Shown: piece after piece, positions 9,392 through 19,224 of the stretch
Layout of the letters: every line of letters begins with the position of its first letter
How positions within the stretch are numbered: the first letter of the stretch is position 1
Assembly (NCBI GenBank): GCA_965221855.1
Contig: CBDCSV010000005.1
Span: 124,001-188,000 of the forward strand
DNA from: JAJDXO01 sp965221855
GTDB taxonomy: Bacteria > Pseudomonadota > Alphaproteobacteria > Rhodospirillales > UBA2165
DNA: 64,000 nt
Reading direction: 5' to 3'
Made by a program: the position numbers and the translations under genes
Notes under the pieces: generated by a model
What the model was told of the DNA's origin: nothing
Seen by the model: the letters and a program-made list of their open reading frames with translations, nothing else
Database searches by the model: none

Positions 9392-10300
9392 GTGCCGGAA
9401 CTTCCGGATATCACCGTCTATATGGAAGCGATGCGCGAGCGCATGTCGGGAAAAACATTGCGGCAGGTGCGCCGCAACTCGCCTTTCCTGCTGCGAACGG
9501 TCGAACCGGGCCTCGATGAAGCGCGCGGCCGAAGGGTCGTCGACTTCCGCCGGATCGGAAAGCGCATCGCAATCGGTCTCGACAACGGGATATGGCTGGT
9601 CCTGCATCTGATGATCGCCGGGCGGCTCCATTGGCGAAAGCCGGAGGCTTCCCTCGGCGCGAAGACATCCCTCGCCGCTTTCGACTTCGACCATGGGAGC
9701 CTCGTCCTGACCGAGGCCGGCGCCAAGAAGCGGGCCTCGTTGCACGTCATGGCCGGCGCGGAACTCCATCTCCTCGACCCGGGTGGCCTCGAAGTCATGA
9801 ATTGCGGCCTCCCGGATTTCGGGGAACGTCTGAGGGAGCGAAATCACACGCTCAAGCGGGCGCTGACCGATCCCAAAATTTTCAGCGGAATCGGAAATGC
9901 CTACTCGGATGAGATTTTGCTGGCCGCGGGATTGTCGCCGGTGGCCATGAGCCAATCGCTCGACGACGAAGAGGTCTCCCGTTTGTTCGACGCCGTCCGG
10001 GTACAGCTCGATCTTTGGATCAATCGGCTTCGCGCGGAACGCGGAGACGCATTTCCCGAAAAAGTCACCGCCTTCCGCGACCAGATGGCGGCCCACGGCA
10101 AGTTCGGCCAACCGTGCCCGCACTGCGGCACCGAAATACAGCGAATTCGCCACGCCACCAACGAGACGAACTATTGTCCTCGTTGCCAGACCGGGGGCAA
10201 ACTCCTGGCGGATCGCTCCCTCTCCCGGCTGCTCAAGAAGGATTGGCCGGGCACCATCGAGGAGTTGGAGCAACGGACCTCCCGCGATCCGGCGTTATGA
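9392..10300 (+). CDS. Formamidopyrimidine-DNA glycosylase family protein (MutM/Nei type)
   Basis: A 302-residue base-excision-repair glycosylase/AP lyase of the Fpg/Nei family. The GTG start at 9392 gives M-P-E-L-P, so after methionine removal P2 is the catalytic N-terminal proline with E3 behind it. K57 in GKRIAIG and the GIGNAYSDEIL segment (167-176, the helix-two-turn-helix) are present. A C-terminal zinc finger is formed by C242, C245, C262 and C265. It cuts oxidised purines or pyrimidines. Length is 25-30 residues over classical MutM. Divergence in the middle region leaves open whether it is the main MutM or a paralogue. Confidence 0.9.
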   Translation: MPELPDITVYMEAMRERMSGKTLRQVRRNSPFLLRTVEPGLDEARGRRVVDFRRIGKRIAIGLDNGIWLVLHLMIAGRLHWRKPEASLGAKTSLAAFDFDHGSLVLTEAGAKKRASLHVMAGAELHLLDPGGLEVMNCGLPDFGERLRERNHTLKRALTDPKIFSGIGNAYSDEILLAAGLSPVAMSQSLDDEEVSRLFDAVRVQLDLWINRLRAERGDAFPEKVTAFRDQMAAHGKFGQPCPHCGTEIQRIRHATNETNYCPRCQTGGKLLADRSLSRLLKKDWPGTIEELEQRTSRDPAL

Positions 10301-10338
10301 CCAACATCGACCGCAATCCATTTCCTGGAGCGAATTTC

Positions 10339-11730
10339 ATGAAGAGCATTTTTCTGGCCGGCGCCGTTGTGGGCGCAATCGCTTTTGGATCGGCCGTCCA
10401 TGCCAGGGACAACGTCCTGTTGATCATTGCCGACGACATGGGCGTCGAGGCCTTGGGATGCTACGGGATCGGACGGGACACGGCCCCGACGCCGAATATC
10501 GACGCGCTGTGCGAGCGCGGCGTGGTATTCGAGAATTTCTGGGCTCAATCCACGTGTTCGCCCACGCGAGCGACGATCCTGACCGGGCGCTACGGTTTCC
10601 GCACCGGCGTCGGGGGGCCGTCCGGCGGACCAAATCCGGGCATTGGCCTGAGCGAGCCGTCGATCTTCAAGCTCCTCGAGGCGCATGCCGGCGAGCGCTA
10701 CGACAGTGCGGTCATCGGCAAATGGCATCTGTCCGATCAACAGAACGGCGGAGACGACAACCCGGCGCGGATGGGCGTGCCGCACTATGCGGGTTTCATG
10801 CGGGGCGGCCTGCGCGACTACTTCTCCTGGCAAAAGGTGGTGAACGGCCGGGCCGAGCGGGTCGACCGGTACGCGACGACCGAATTCGTCGATGATGCCC
10901 TCCGCTGGCTGGAACCGCGAAAGGGGAAGCCGTGGTTTCTGTGGCTGGCGATGACCGCGCCCCACGCCCCGTTCCACAAACCGCCGGAGAATCTGCTGGC
11001 CGGCCGATTCAAGAGCCTTCCCGACCGTCCGCAGGGCCGGGACGCCGGCGAACACTACAAGGCGATGATCAACGCCATGGACACGGAAATAGGCCGTCTG
11101 CTCGAGGGGATCGGTGATCGCGAGCTGGCGAAGACCAACGTCATCTTCATCGGCGACAATGGCAGCCCCGCGCGGGTCGTCGGCGCGCCATTCACCCGGC
11201 GAACCGCCAAGGACACCCTCTACGAGGGCGGGGTGCGGGTTCCGCTGGTCGTCGCGGGGCCTGCCGTAACCGGCGGGGGACGCACGTCCAAGGCGCTGGT
11301 CAACTCGACGGACCTGTTTGCGACGATTCTCGAAATGGCCGGTGTCGATGCCCGCGGGGCCGTCCCAGCGGAGATCGCTCTCGATTCGGTGAGCTTCCTG
11401 CCGGTCCTGGAATCCCCAGCCGCGGAAGGCGCCCGGGCGTTCGTATTCTCCGATAAATTCGGCGAGCGTCCTCGTCGCAGACTTCGGGCCGCGAACCGTC
11501 CAGGCGGCGGACGAAGAGGCGGCCGTCCGCCATCCAAGCACGGCCAGGCGATTCGCGACGACAGCTACAAGCTCATTCGGTTTACCGACGGATCGGAGGA
11601 GTTCTATGACCTCGGCCGCGATCCGTTCGAGCGGCGCAATCTGACCGCATCCGGCCTGTCCGATGAGGCCGCCGAGCACCGGCAGGCATTGCTGAAGCAC
11701 CTCTCCCGGCTGGCCGCATCTAGACGGTGA
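10339..11730 (+). CDS. Secreted arylsulfatase-type sulfatase
   Basis: A 463-residue type I sulfatase. An N-terminal signal peptide ends at about residue 22 (GSAVHA). The metal site starts with D32-D33 in IIADDMG. The formylglycine motif is C73-S-P-T-R, so a formylglycine-generating enzyme is needed elsewhere in the genome. The C-terminal half carries the usual GDNGSP metal site. It hydrolyses sulfate esters in the periplasm. I start it at ATG 10339, preceded by GGAG and followed directly by the signal peptide, rather than at in-frame upstream starts that overlap the glycosylase. It lies 38 bases after the glycosylase stop. Confidence 0.9.
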   Translation: MKSIFLAGAVVGAIAFGSAVHARDNVLLIIADDMGVEALGCYGIGRDTAPTPNIDALCERGVVFENFWAQSTCSPTRATILTGRYGFRTGVGGPSGGPNPGIGLSEPSIFKLLEAHAGERYDSAVIGKWHLSDQQNGGDDNPARMGVPHYAGFMRGGLRDYFSWQKVVNGRAERVDRYATTEFVDDALRWLEPRKGKPWFLWLAMTAPHAPFHKPPENLLAGRFKSLPDRPQGRDAGEHYKAMINAMDTEIGRLLEGIGDRELAKTNVIFIGDNGSPARVVGAPFTRRTAKDTLYEGGVRVPLVVAGPAVTGGGRTSKALVNSTDLFATILEMAGVDARGAVPAEIALDSVSFLPVLESPAAEGARAFVFSDKFGERPRRRLRAANRPGGGRRGGRPPSKHGQAIRDDSYKLIRFTDGSEEFYDLGRDPFERRNLTASGLSDEAAEHRQALLKHLSRLAASRR

Positions 11731-11747
11731 CGGGGAGGCGCCGGCGC

Positions 11748-13397
11748 TCAGCGGGTGATGGTGATCTTGTCCGTGCTCACGTGGCGGTTGGGATCGCCCT
11801 CGGTCGCATGCCAGTGGGCCTCTTCGGTGAGGCCCGTCGCCCCGTTTTCCGCCGAGCCCAAAAGGTAGCGGCCGTTTTCATCCCGGACCAGGCGGCCCGC
11901 CTGACGAAGCGCATCAAGCTCCAGGGCGATTTCCCGCCCGTCCCGGCTGCCGAGCGCGTCCATGATCTCGGTAAAGTAGACGGGACCGGCCTCCAGCGCC
12001 TGCTCGACGGTCTGGTAACGCGCCGAGCCCCGCAGGTCGGGCGCGCCCGAGACGGTGGCCATCAGGGAACCCTTCTTGGACATGGGCATGGTGAGGTCGA
12101 AGCCCGCCTTGGCCCCGGTCGGCCCGTCGGACTCCAATGACGGGTCCATGGGCATCCCCATCAACCCGGTCATCACGATGATGTCCCGGTCGGCCTGAAA
12201 GCGTGAAGCCATGGCCCAGTCCATTTCGTCCTGGGATCGAATATTCACGTCCGCGTCGGTAACGAAGACGTGCTTGGCGCTGAACACGCCGCCCAGCACG
12301 GTGGAAATGACGTTTCGCGCCTGACCCGGCCGCTGCTGGTTGATGGCGATGCGGATTTGCTGCCCTTCGGCCCCGGCCTGCGGCACGTGAATGGCCCGGA
12401 CATCGACCCGGGCGGCCTTGAGCATGCCCCAAAGCTGCGCTTCGAGCCGGATACTCATCAGAGCCGCCGATTCCACCTTGGCGAGGCTCTTGCCCGAGCC
12501 GTGCAGCAGGGTCTGGTGCAGCACGTCCTCCCGGTGGGTAATGGCCGTAACGTGGAAGACCGGATCCATGTGCATGGCGCCGTAATAGCCGACATACTCG
12601 CCATAGGGTCCTTCGGGCTCCACATAGCCGCGTTCGTCGAGGTAGCCTTCGATCACCATCTCCGCATCGGCCGGCACCATGATGTCGTTGGTCAGGCTCT
12701 TGACCAGGGGAACCGGCTCGCCGCGCAATGTGCCGACGAGGGTGATTTCGTCCGCCGGGATTCGCATCCCGGCGGCCATGAAGTCGATGGGGTGGGAGCC
12801 GAGCGCGAAGCTGATGGGCAGTTTTTCGCCGCGGCGCACCGCGGCGCGATAGATGCGCTGCAAATCGGAGGGTGCGGTCACGTTGGTTCCGCATTCGCGG
12901 CTGTTGCGAAGGCTCAGACGCCGGCAGCCCAAATTGGTGACGTCATTGTCGGCATCGAACGCATAGTCGATGGCCGACGAGATATACGTGCTCCCGTCGA
13001 AAGCGTGCTGGGGGTGAAACGGCAGTTTGGTGAGGTCCGCGTCGTCGCCTTCGAGCGCCACCTGCTGCACCGGGGCCTGATCCCTGTCCACATGCACCAC
13101 CGGCTGCTTGTTGTTTAGCCGGGCCTGGAACGTCGGCACAATCTCTTCGACCGTGGTCTCGAGCGCGACCGCAAGACGCTTGCGGCTGCCCATGACGTTG
13201 GCGACAAGCTCCTGTTTCTCAGGCCCCGCGCTCTTGAACCGCAAGGCCTTGTCGCTGGCTTCGACGATCTTCGAAATGTCGGCCAGCGCCACGTTCTCGT
13301 CGTGGGTTTCGACCTCGCCCTCGGCATCGAGGCGTTCGATAAAACGGCGCAGACGGAATTTCTCCGTATCGACGGCCGCGCTTGCGGAATCCGGCAC
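11748..13397 (-). CDS. UbiD-family decarboxylase
   Basis: A 549-residue UbiD-family (de)carboxylase that would use prenylated FMN made by a UbiX partner not seen here. The family pattern is visible in TNLGCRRLSLR, in the FVTDADVNIRSQDEMDWAMA segment, and in conserved acidic residues of EGPYGEYVGYYG. The GTG start at 13397 has GGGGAG eight bases upstream. It is transcribed behind the acyl-CoA ligase, with 21 bases between the two. Members act on ubiquinone precursors, hydroxybenzoates, vanillate, cinnamates or other aromatics; beside a CoA ligase a catabolic aromatic decarboxylase is more likely than ubiquinone synthesis. Confidence 0.9.
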   Translation of the reverse strand: MPDSASAAVDTEKFRLRRFIERLDAEGEVETHDENVALADISKIVEASDKALRFKSAGPEKQELVANVMGSRKRLAVALETTVEEIVPTFQARLNNKQPVVHVDRDQAPVQQVALEGDDADLTKLPFHPQHAFDGSTYISSAIDYAFDADNDVTNLGCRRLSLRNSRECGTNVTAPSDLQRIYRAAVRRGEKLPISFALGSHPIDFMAAGMRIPADEITLVGTLRGEPVPLVKSLTNDIMVPADAEMVIEGYLDERGYVEPEGPYGEYVGYYGAMHMDPVFHVTAITHREDVLHQTLLHGSGKSLAKVESAALMSIRLEAQLWGMLKAARVDVRAIHVPQAGAEGQQIRIAINQQRPGQARNVISTVLGGVFSAKHVFVTDADVNIRSQDEMDWAMASRFQADRDIIVMTGLMGMPMDPSLESDGPTGAKAGFDLTMPMSKKGSLMATVSGAPDLRGSARYQTVEQALEAGPVYFTEIMDALGSRDGREIALELDALRQAGRLVRDENGRYLLGSAENGATGLTEEAHWHATEGDPNRHVSTDKITITR

Positions 13398-13418
13398 GAT
13401 GATTCTCCCCTGTTGTGT

Positions 13419-14984
13419 TCAGCGTTGGGCCGCTGAAATCTTCTCGCTGCCGCCGTACGTCTTTCGCAGTTCGGCCTTGAGAATTTTACCCATTGCGCTC
13501 TTCGGCATCTCTTCGACGAACGCCATCTTGCGGGGAATTTTATAGTTCCCGATGCGCCCCCTGCAATGCTCGATGACGGCGTCTTCGTCGAGCGACGACC
13601 CCGGCACCGGAACGATGACGGCGAACAACGCCTCGCCGAACTTCTCGTCGGGCACGCCGATCACCGCGGTTTCGTGGACCTCCGGGTGCTGATAGAGGGC
13701 GGCCTCCACCTCCGTGGTATAGACGTTTTCGCCGCCGGTGATGACCATGTCCTTCTTGCGGTCCTGTACGAACAGATAGCCGTCCTCGTCGAGGCGGCCG
13801 ACGTCGCCGGTGTGGAACCAGCCGTCCTTGAATGCCGCCGACGTTTCTTCGGGCCGATTGAGATAACCGTGGGAGACATTGGGTCCGCGGACCACCACCT
13901 CGCCGCTATCGTCCGGCGAAACCTCCTTTCCGTCCGGGCCGAGAATCTTCATGTCGACGCCGACGACGGGCCGGCCGGCGCTTCTGAGGATTTCCAGGTC
14001 GCCGCTTTCGATGGCTTGGCGGTGTTCCGGCGGATCAAGCGTCGTCAAGATGGGAGATGTCTCGGTCAGGCCGTAGCCCTGCAGGATATCGGCGCCTTCG
14101 AAGGCCTCCATGGTGCGCTTGATCCATTCGGCGGCCATGGGAGACGAGCCGTAGAGCATCACCCGCAGCGACGAGAGATCGAAGCTGCCGAAACTCTCCT
14201 CGCCGAGGGTCATGATGATCATGGTCGGCGCCATCATGCAGGACGTGACCTTGTAATCCTGGATGGCGGTCAACACGTCGACCGGCGTGAATACGGGCAG
14301 GAAGCAGTGCGCCGACCCGACGAGGGTAAAGCCGGTCGCCAGCAGGTCGGCGGCATGGAACATGGGCGGGATATGCAGGTAAATGTCATCGATGGACGCG
14401 CCCATGACGAGGCCGACCTGCATCCCGTTCGAAACGATATTCAGGTGGGTGAGGGGAACACCCTTGCTGCGCCCCGTGGTGCCGCCCGTATAGAGCATCA
14501 GCGCGATATCGTCTTCCGCGGCGGGGTGGGGGGCCAAGGGTTCGTAGTCGGCAATCAGCCCGTCGGCGGATGGCCACGGCACCTCATCGGTCTCGGGCCC
14601 CAGGAACACCAGATGATCCTTCCACGGGGCGAGTTCGGGCGCATCGGCCAGATTTTCGAATCCGGGACCCAGCAGCAGCCACGAACACTCCGCGTTTTCC
14701 AGGATGTACTGAATCTCCGGCGGCGCGAGGCGCATGTTGATCGGCACGGGCACCGCCCCGGACCAGTATCCGGCATAGAGCGCCTCCTGGTAGCGGAACG
14801 TATTGGGCGAGACGATCCCGAACCGGTGGGTCGGCTCGATGCCCAGCGATCCCAGGCCGTTGGCCAGCCGGGCGATGCGGTCGATTTCCTCCGCCCATGA
14901 GTAGGTTGCTTCGGTATCGATGATTGCCGTCTTGCCGCCGAACACCCGCCGGGCGCGGGTCAGCGCCGAGGTCATGGTCAACAT
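13419..14984 (-). CDS. AMP-forming acyl-CoA synthetase
   Basis: A 521-residue ANL-superfamily ligase. The P-loop-like motif is LYTGGTTGRSKG, followed by YGLTETSP, the hinge region GWFHTGDVGRLDEDGYL, GGENVYTTEVE, and the catalytic lysine region GKILKAELRK near the C terminus. It activates a carboxylic acid to its CoA thioester through an acyl-adenylate. It shares a strand and probably an operon with the UbiD-family gene downstream, suggesting an aromatic or medium-chain acid as substrate. The start is ATG 14984; an ATG three codons further in is also possible. Confidence 0.92.
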   Translation of the reverse strand: MLTMTSALTRARRVFGGKTAIIDTEATYSWAEEIDRIARLANGLGSLGIEPTHRFGIVSPNTFRYQEALYAGYWSGAVPVPINMRLAPPEIQYILENAECSWLLLGPGFENLADAPELAPWKDHLVFLGPETDEVPWPSADGLIADYEPLAPHPAAEDDIALMLYTGGTTGRSKGVPLTHLNIVSNGMQVGLVMGASIDDIYLHIPPMFHAADLLATGFTLVGSAHCFLPVFTPVDVLTAIQDYKVTSCMMAPTMIIMTLGEESFGSFDLSSLRVMLYGSSPMAAEWIKRTMEAFEGADILQGYGLTETSPILTTLDPPEHRQAIESGDLEILRSAGRPVVGVDMKILGPDGKEVSPDDSGEVVVRGPNVSHGYLNRPEETSAAFKDGWFHTGDVGRLDEDGYLFVQDRKKDMVITGGENVYTTEVEAALYQHPEVHETAVIGVPDEKFGEALFAVIVPVPGSSLDEDAVIEHCRGRIGNYKIPRKMAFVEEMPKSAMGKILKAELRKTYGGSEKISAAQR

Positions 14985-15087
14985 GGAAGGCCTGCCCTGT
15001 GTGTTCTAAGTTTGCATCGATTGTAGCGCCGTTCCGGGGATAAAATCCAACCCGGATCGAGCGAGCCACCGGTACGAAGGCCACACC

Positions 15088-16299
15088 ATGACCAAATCCA
15101 ATTCCAACCTCGGACCGTCGACACGGGCCATCCATGCGGGCGAGGGGCCGGATCCCGCGACGCGGGCGGCCGCACCCAATATCGCCATGTCGACGACCTT
15201 CGTCGCCGACGAACTGGTCGGCTTCTCGGCGCACGATCAGGAGGACGACGCGCCCTACATTTATACCCGTTGGGGCAATCCGACGGTCCGGATGCTGGAG
15301 GAAAAGATCGCGGCGCTCGAGGGAACCGAGGCCTGTCTTTGTCTGGGTTCCGGCATGGCCGCGGCAAGCGCCATATTTCTGACGACATTGTCGGCCGGCG
15401 ATCACGCCGTCGTCTCGGACATCTCCTACGCCGGTGTCGCCGAGCTGGTCCGCGATACGCTGCCGCGCCTAGGCATCGAGGTTTCGCTTGTCGACATGAC
15501 CGATCTCGCGGCGGTCGAGGCCGCTATCCGCCCCAATACCAAACTCATCCATACGGAAACCCCGGCCAACCCCATTTGCCGGCTGACGGACCTGCCCGCC
15601 GTCTCCGCCGTGGCGCGGGCCGCCGGCGCCCTGCACTCGTGCGATGCGACATTTGCTTCTCCCGTCGGCCAGTCCTCGGCCGGGCTCGGGGTCGATCTGG
15701 TGATGCAATCCAGCACCAAGTATATCGGCGGTCACGGGGATGCGGTCGGCGGGGCCGTCTCCGGGCCGAGGGACCTGATAGAGAGGTTGCGGGCGGAGGC
15801 GGCGGTTCACTACGGCGGTGTGCTGTCTCCGTTCAACGCGTGGCTGATCGCGCGCGGCGCCGCGACGCTGCCGATCCGGATGCGGGCCCACCAGGAAGGC
15901 GCCCTGGCGGTCGCCGAATGGCTCGAGGGCGATCCCCGGGTCGGCCGGGTGATCTATCCCGGCCTTTCGAGCCACCCGCAGCACGATCTCGCCAAGCGGC
16001 AGATGGAGAACTTCGGGGGGATGATGGCGTTTCAGGTCGGCGACGCCGCAACGGGCGCCGGGATCGCCGAGCGCATGACCAAGAAACTCGCCGTGATCCA
16101 CTACGCGGTCTCCCTGGGCCACCATCGGTCGCTGATCTGGTGGATGCCCACCGGCGAACTCAACGACAGTTCGTTCCGGCTCGAAGGCAGGCAGCTCAAG
16201 CATTTCCGGGACTATGCCGGCGACGGGTTCTTCCGCTTTTCCGTCGGACTGGAGGATCCCGAGGACCTGATCGCCGATCTGGACCGGGTGCTAGGCTAG
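15088..16299 (+). CDS. Cystathionine/methionine gamma-lyase family PLP enzyme
   Basis: A 403-residue Cys/Met-metabolism PLP-dependent enzyme. The pyridoxal-phosphate lysine is K211 in QSSTKYIGGHGD. Y59 and R61 in YIYTRWGNPT make the phosphate-binding segment contributed to the neighbouring subunit, and D186 is in LHSCDATFASP. The family includes cystathionine gamma-synthase, beta- and gamma-lyases and O-acetylhomoserine sulfhydrylase; no single residue here decides between them. It diverges from the CoA ligase and its end overlaps the end of ptxD by nine bases on the opposite strand. Confidence 0.88.
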   Translation: MTKSNSNLGPSTRAIHAGEGPDPATRAAAPNIAMSTTFVADELVGFSAHDQEDDAPYIYTRWGNPTVRMLEEKIAALEGTEACLCLGSGMAAASAIFLTTLSAGDHAVVSDISYAGVAELVRDTLPRLGIEVSLVDMTDLAAVEAAIRPNTKLIHTETPANPICRLTDLPAVSAVARAAGALHSCDATFASPVGQSSAGLGVDLVMQSSTKYIGGHGDAVGGAVSGPRDLIERLRAEAAVHYGGVLSPFNAWLIARGAATLPIRMRAHQEGALAVAEWLEGDPRVGRVIYPGLSSHPQHDLAKRQMENFGGMMAFQVGDAATGAGIAERMTKKLAVIHYAVSLGHHRSLIWWMPTGELNDSSFRLEGRQLKHFRDYAGDGFFRFSVGLEDPEDLIADLDRVLG

Positions 16300-17283
16300 C
16301 GCCTCCTTGTTGACGGCGTTTGCCGGCACGTTGCCCGAAAGGCACTCGGCAATGGACGCGGCCGCCGATTTGACGATTTCCCGCCGCACCTCGGTGACGG
16401 CGGAGCCGATATGGGGGGTCAGGACGGTGCTTTCCGAGGCGAGAAGCACCGGCTCGACGGCGCCGGGACGATCGACCCGCGACCAATCCTCGGTCTCGAA
16501 TACATCGGCGGCATAGCCCGCGAGGTGCCCGTTTTCGAGCGCGGCGGCGACATCCGCCTCGACGACGAGCGAACCCCGCGCCGGATTGATCAGGTAGCTG
16601 CCCGGTTTCATGCGCTCGAGGAAGGCCGTGTCCGCCATCCCGATGGTGTCGTCCGTCAGGTGGAGGCCCAAAACCACAAAATCGGACTGGGCGACGAGAT
16701 CGTCCAGCGCCGCGTACTCGGCCTCCAGTTCACGTTCGCGCGTTTCGCTCATCGGCGATTTGTCGAAGTAGAGCCGGCGGCACCTAAAGCCCCGCAAAAG
16801 GGTCAGAAGGGCCTGGCCGACCTTGCCCGCCCCGACGATGCCAACGGTCGCGCCATTTATCGAGTTGCCGAAAAATCTCGGCCGCCAGCCGGCAAATCCG
16901 CCGGAGCGGACATGCCGGTCGCCGGGCAGCATATTCCGGCAAACGGCGATCATCAGTCCGAGCGCCAGTTCGGCGGTCGGCTCGGTGAGAAGGTCGGGAA
17001 CGATCGAGACCGCCACCCCCCGTTCCGAACAGGCGGCGACGTTGATGTTGTCATGGCCTTTCAACGCGCCGGCGATAATCCTGAGGTCGGGGCAGCGCTC
17101 CAGAAATTCCGCGTCGATACGCTCGGTCATGAACGCCATCAGCGCCTTGGCCGAGCGGCACCGGTCGGCAAGTTCGGGCGCGGTCAGGGGGTCGGGACCC
17201 GGATTCATCCAGACGCGGCCGAACGGGTCGAGAGTATCGGCGATGTCTGAATCTACCGGTTGAGCGATGACGATGTCGTCCAT
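16291..17283 (-). CDS. ptxD: Phosphite dehydrogenase (NAD-dependent)
   Basis: A 330-residue D-2-hydroxyacid dehydrogenase-family enzyme that matches phosphite dehydrogenase, which oxidises phosphite to phosphate with NAD+. The diagnostic active-site residues of PtxD all occur one position earlier here: M52, K75 (GALKG), W133 (GWRPRFFG), R236 (NPARGS), E265 (FETEDW) and H291 (TPHIGSA). The Tyr at PtxD 139 is Phe138. The Rossmann motif is GIVGAGKVG (148-156), and D174 at the end of the second strand favours NAD over NADP. It diverges from an ABC transporter of the phosphite/phosphonate class, the usual ptx arrangement. A generic hydroxyacid dehydrogenase is unlikely given these matches. Confidence 0.93.
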   Translation of the reverse strand: MDDIVIAQPVDSDIADTLDPFGRVWMNPGPDPLTAPELADRCRSAKALMAFMTERIDAEFLERCPDLRIIAGALKGHDNINVAACSERGVAVSIVPDLLTEPTAELALGLMIAVCRNMLPGDRHVRSGGFAGWRPRFFGNSINGATVGIVGAGKVGQALLTLLRGFRCRRLYFDKSPMSETRERELEAEYAALDDLVAQSDFVVLGLHLTDDTIGMADTAFLERMKPGSYLINPARGSLVVEADVAAALENGHLAGYAADVFETEDWSRVDRPGAVEPVLLASESTVLTPHIGSAVTEVRREIVKSAAASIAECLSGNVPANAVNKEALA

Positions 17284-17406
17284 GATCCAATGCCGGCCTT
17301 GTCAGGTGGGTCCAACGGGTTCCAATTGCTCAAGTTACACTAGGCAATTCGTGAGTCATTGATTTTTCAATTTGCTGTGCTATGCAGGCGGCGAAAGAGC
17401 GGGTTG

Positions 17407-18219
17407 ATGCTTCAAAGCGTAGACGATGAGCGGACCGACGAACAGGCGCGGATCGAGGACGCCGAGCCGGACGGCGACCGGAATTCGATAATTCGAATTC
17501 GGGACGTCGAAGTGGTCTATCCCGACGGCACCCGGGCCCTTCACCCCCTTTCCCTGGATATCATGGATGATCAGGTCACGGTTCTGCTCGGTCCGTCCGG
17601 CGCCGGCAAATCGACGTTGCTGCGCACCCTGAACCTTTTGGTTCCGCCCACGGCCGGACGGGTGATGGATGCCGAAAACCGCACCTTCGAAACCGCCGGG
17701 GACATTCGCCAACACCGCACAAGGACGGCGATGATCTTCCAGCAGCATCAGTTGATCGGGCGGCAGACCGCGCTGCAGAACGTGTTGGCCGGCCGGCTGG
17801 GAAAACATTCGTTCTGGCGGACGCTGTGGCCGTTTTCCGAACGCGAACGGCGCCTCGCGCTCGCCTGTCTCGACCGCGTGTCTCTGTTCGACCGGGCGTT
17901 CAGCCGCTGCGACAGCATGTCCGGCGGACAGCAGCAGCGGGTGGGGATCGCCCGCGCGCTGGCGCAGCACCCAAGGATGATACTGGCGGATGAGCCGGTG
18001 GCCTCATTGGACCCGTCCTCGTCACATCGGGTCTTGACCCAACTCCGTGCAATCTGCAAGGAAGACCGAATACCAGTTGTTGTGAGCTTGCATCAGCTGG
18101 AATATGCCCGTGAATTCGCCGATAGAATCATCGGATTGTCGAACGGGCATGTCGTGTTCGACGACGTTCCAGATGCCCTTACCGAGGGCGCGCTGTCAGC
18201 AATTTATGGAGAACCATAG
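17407..18219 (+). CDS. ptxA: Phosphite/phosphonate ABC transporter, ATP-binding subunit
   Basis: A 270-residue ABC ATPase of the PhnC type. The Walker A motif is GPSGAGKST, the Q-loop lies in FQQHQLIG, the signature is MSGGQQQR, Walker B is MILADEPVASLDP and the switch histidine is in SLHQLEYA. It energises import by the binding protein and permease encoded next. The ATG at 17407 is preferred over an earlier in-frame TTG at 17359, because the extra 16 residues look unrelated to the family. It lies divergent from ptxD, which supports phosphite as the imported compound, although phosphonates cannot be excluded. Confidence 0.9.
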   Translation: MLQSVDDERTDEQARIEDAEPDGDRNSIIRIRDVEVVYPDGTRALHPLSLDIMDDQVTVLLGPSGAGKSTLLRTLNLLVPPTAGRVMDAENRTFETAGDIRQHRTRTAMIFQQHQLIGRQTALQNVLAGRLGKHSFWRTLWPFSERERRLALACLDRVSLFDRAFSRCDSMSGGQQQRVGIARALAQHPRMILADEPVASLDPSSSHRVLTQLRAICKEDRIPVVVSLHQLEYAREFADRIIGLSNGHVVFDDVPDALTEGALSAIYGEP

Positions 18220-18310
18220 CCGACAATCGAGGACCGAATTCGAACCTTCACCCGCCGGAAACTTAACAATTTCCTATTTCGTCAACCATTCCCTAGGGGG
18301 AAGTAAAATA

Positions 18311-19204
18311 ATGCTTAGACGTACCTTTTTCCGCGTGTTTGCCGCGGCTTTTCTGACCATAGGTGTATCAGCGACAGCGAGCGCCGAAGACTACAATCCC
18401 AAGAAGCTGAAAGTAGCGCTTCTGCCGGATGAGAACGCCGCGACCATCATCCAGCAAAACCAGGGTCTCAAGGACTACCTCACCAAGAAACTGGGAAAAG
18501 AAATCGAATTGGTCGTGACCACCGACTATTCGTCGATGATCGAAGCCATGCGGTTCGGCCGTATCGATCTCGCCTATTTCGGTCCCGCCTCCTACACCAT
18601 CGCCAAGGAAAAGATGCAGGGCGGCAAGCTCGACATCCAGCCCTTTGCGGCGCGCCTCAAGGGCGGATCGACCACCTACCAGTCGGTGGTCATCGCCAAC
18701 GCCCAAACGGACATCAGGACGATGGCCGATATCAAGGGCTCCGGCGTCGATGTGGCGTTCGGCGACCCGGCGTCGACCTCCAGCCACTTCGCGCCGAAGT
18801 TCACCCTGATGTCGGCCGGCGTGAACGTGGGCAAGGATTACAAGGAGAACTTCCTGGGCGCCCATGACGCCGTCGCGGTCAACGTGCAGCGCGGCAATGC
18901 CAAGGTCGGCGGGCTCAGCCGGCCGATTTTCGAGAGCCTCGTCCAACGCGGCATCATCGATCTGAAAAAGGTACGCGTGGTCGCCTATTCGAAGCCCATT
19001 CCGCAATATCCGTGGGTCATGCGCACCGATCTGAAGCCCGACGTGCAAAAGAAAGTCCGCTCGGCCTTCTACGGCCTTAAGAAAGGCACGCCCGAGGGCG
19101 ATGCCGTCCTGAAGCCGTTCAAGTCCGACGGTTTCGCGGAAATCAAGGATGAGGACTACGATATCATCCGCGATATCCGGTCCAACGTGAAGCCGAGCTC
19201 CTGA
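18311..19204 (+). CDS. ptxB: Phosphite/phosphonate ABC transporter, periplasmic binding protein
   Basis: A 297-residue PhnD-type solute-binding protein. A signal peptide of 25 residues ends ATASA. The family core follows: VALLPDENAATII, the YFGPASYTIA segment that contacts the phospho-ligand, and GSGVDVAFGDPASTSSH. The ATG at 18311 follows a strong AGGGGGAA ribosome-binding site. It delivers phosphite or a small phosphonate to the PtxAC-type importer. A hairpin with a short T tract after the gene may reduce read-through into the permease, giving more binding protein than permease. Confidence 0.9.
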   Translation: MLRRTFFRVFAAAFLTIGVSATASAEDYNPKKLKVALLPDENAATIIQQNQGLKDYLTKKLGKEIELVVTTDYSSMIEAMRFGRIDLAYFGPASYTIAKEKMQGGKLDIQPFAARLKGGSTTYQSVVIANAQTDIRTMADIKGSGVDVAFGDPASTSSHFAPKFTLMSAGVNVGKDYKENFLGAHDAVAVNVQRGNAKVGGLSRPIFESLVQRGIIDLKKVRVVAYSKPIPQYPWVMRTDLKPDVQKKVRSAFYGLKKGTPEGDAVLKPFKSDGFAEIKDEDYDIIRDIRSNVKPSS

Positions 19205-19224
19205 GCCCGGCGGAAAGTGTGAAG

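Noticed and set aside
14985..15087. SAM-type riboswitch upstream of the gamma-lyase gene
   Set aside because: The 103-base divergent interval shows no conserved riboswitch core that I can recognise.
17284..17406. Pho box between ptxD and ptxA
   Set aside because: I looked for two CTGTCAT-like half-sites 11 bases apart and found only single weak matches.
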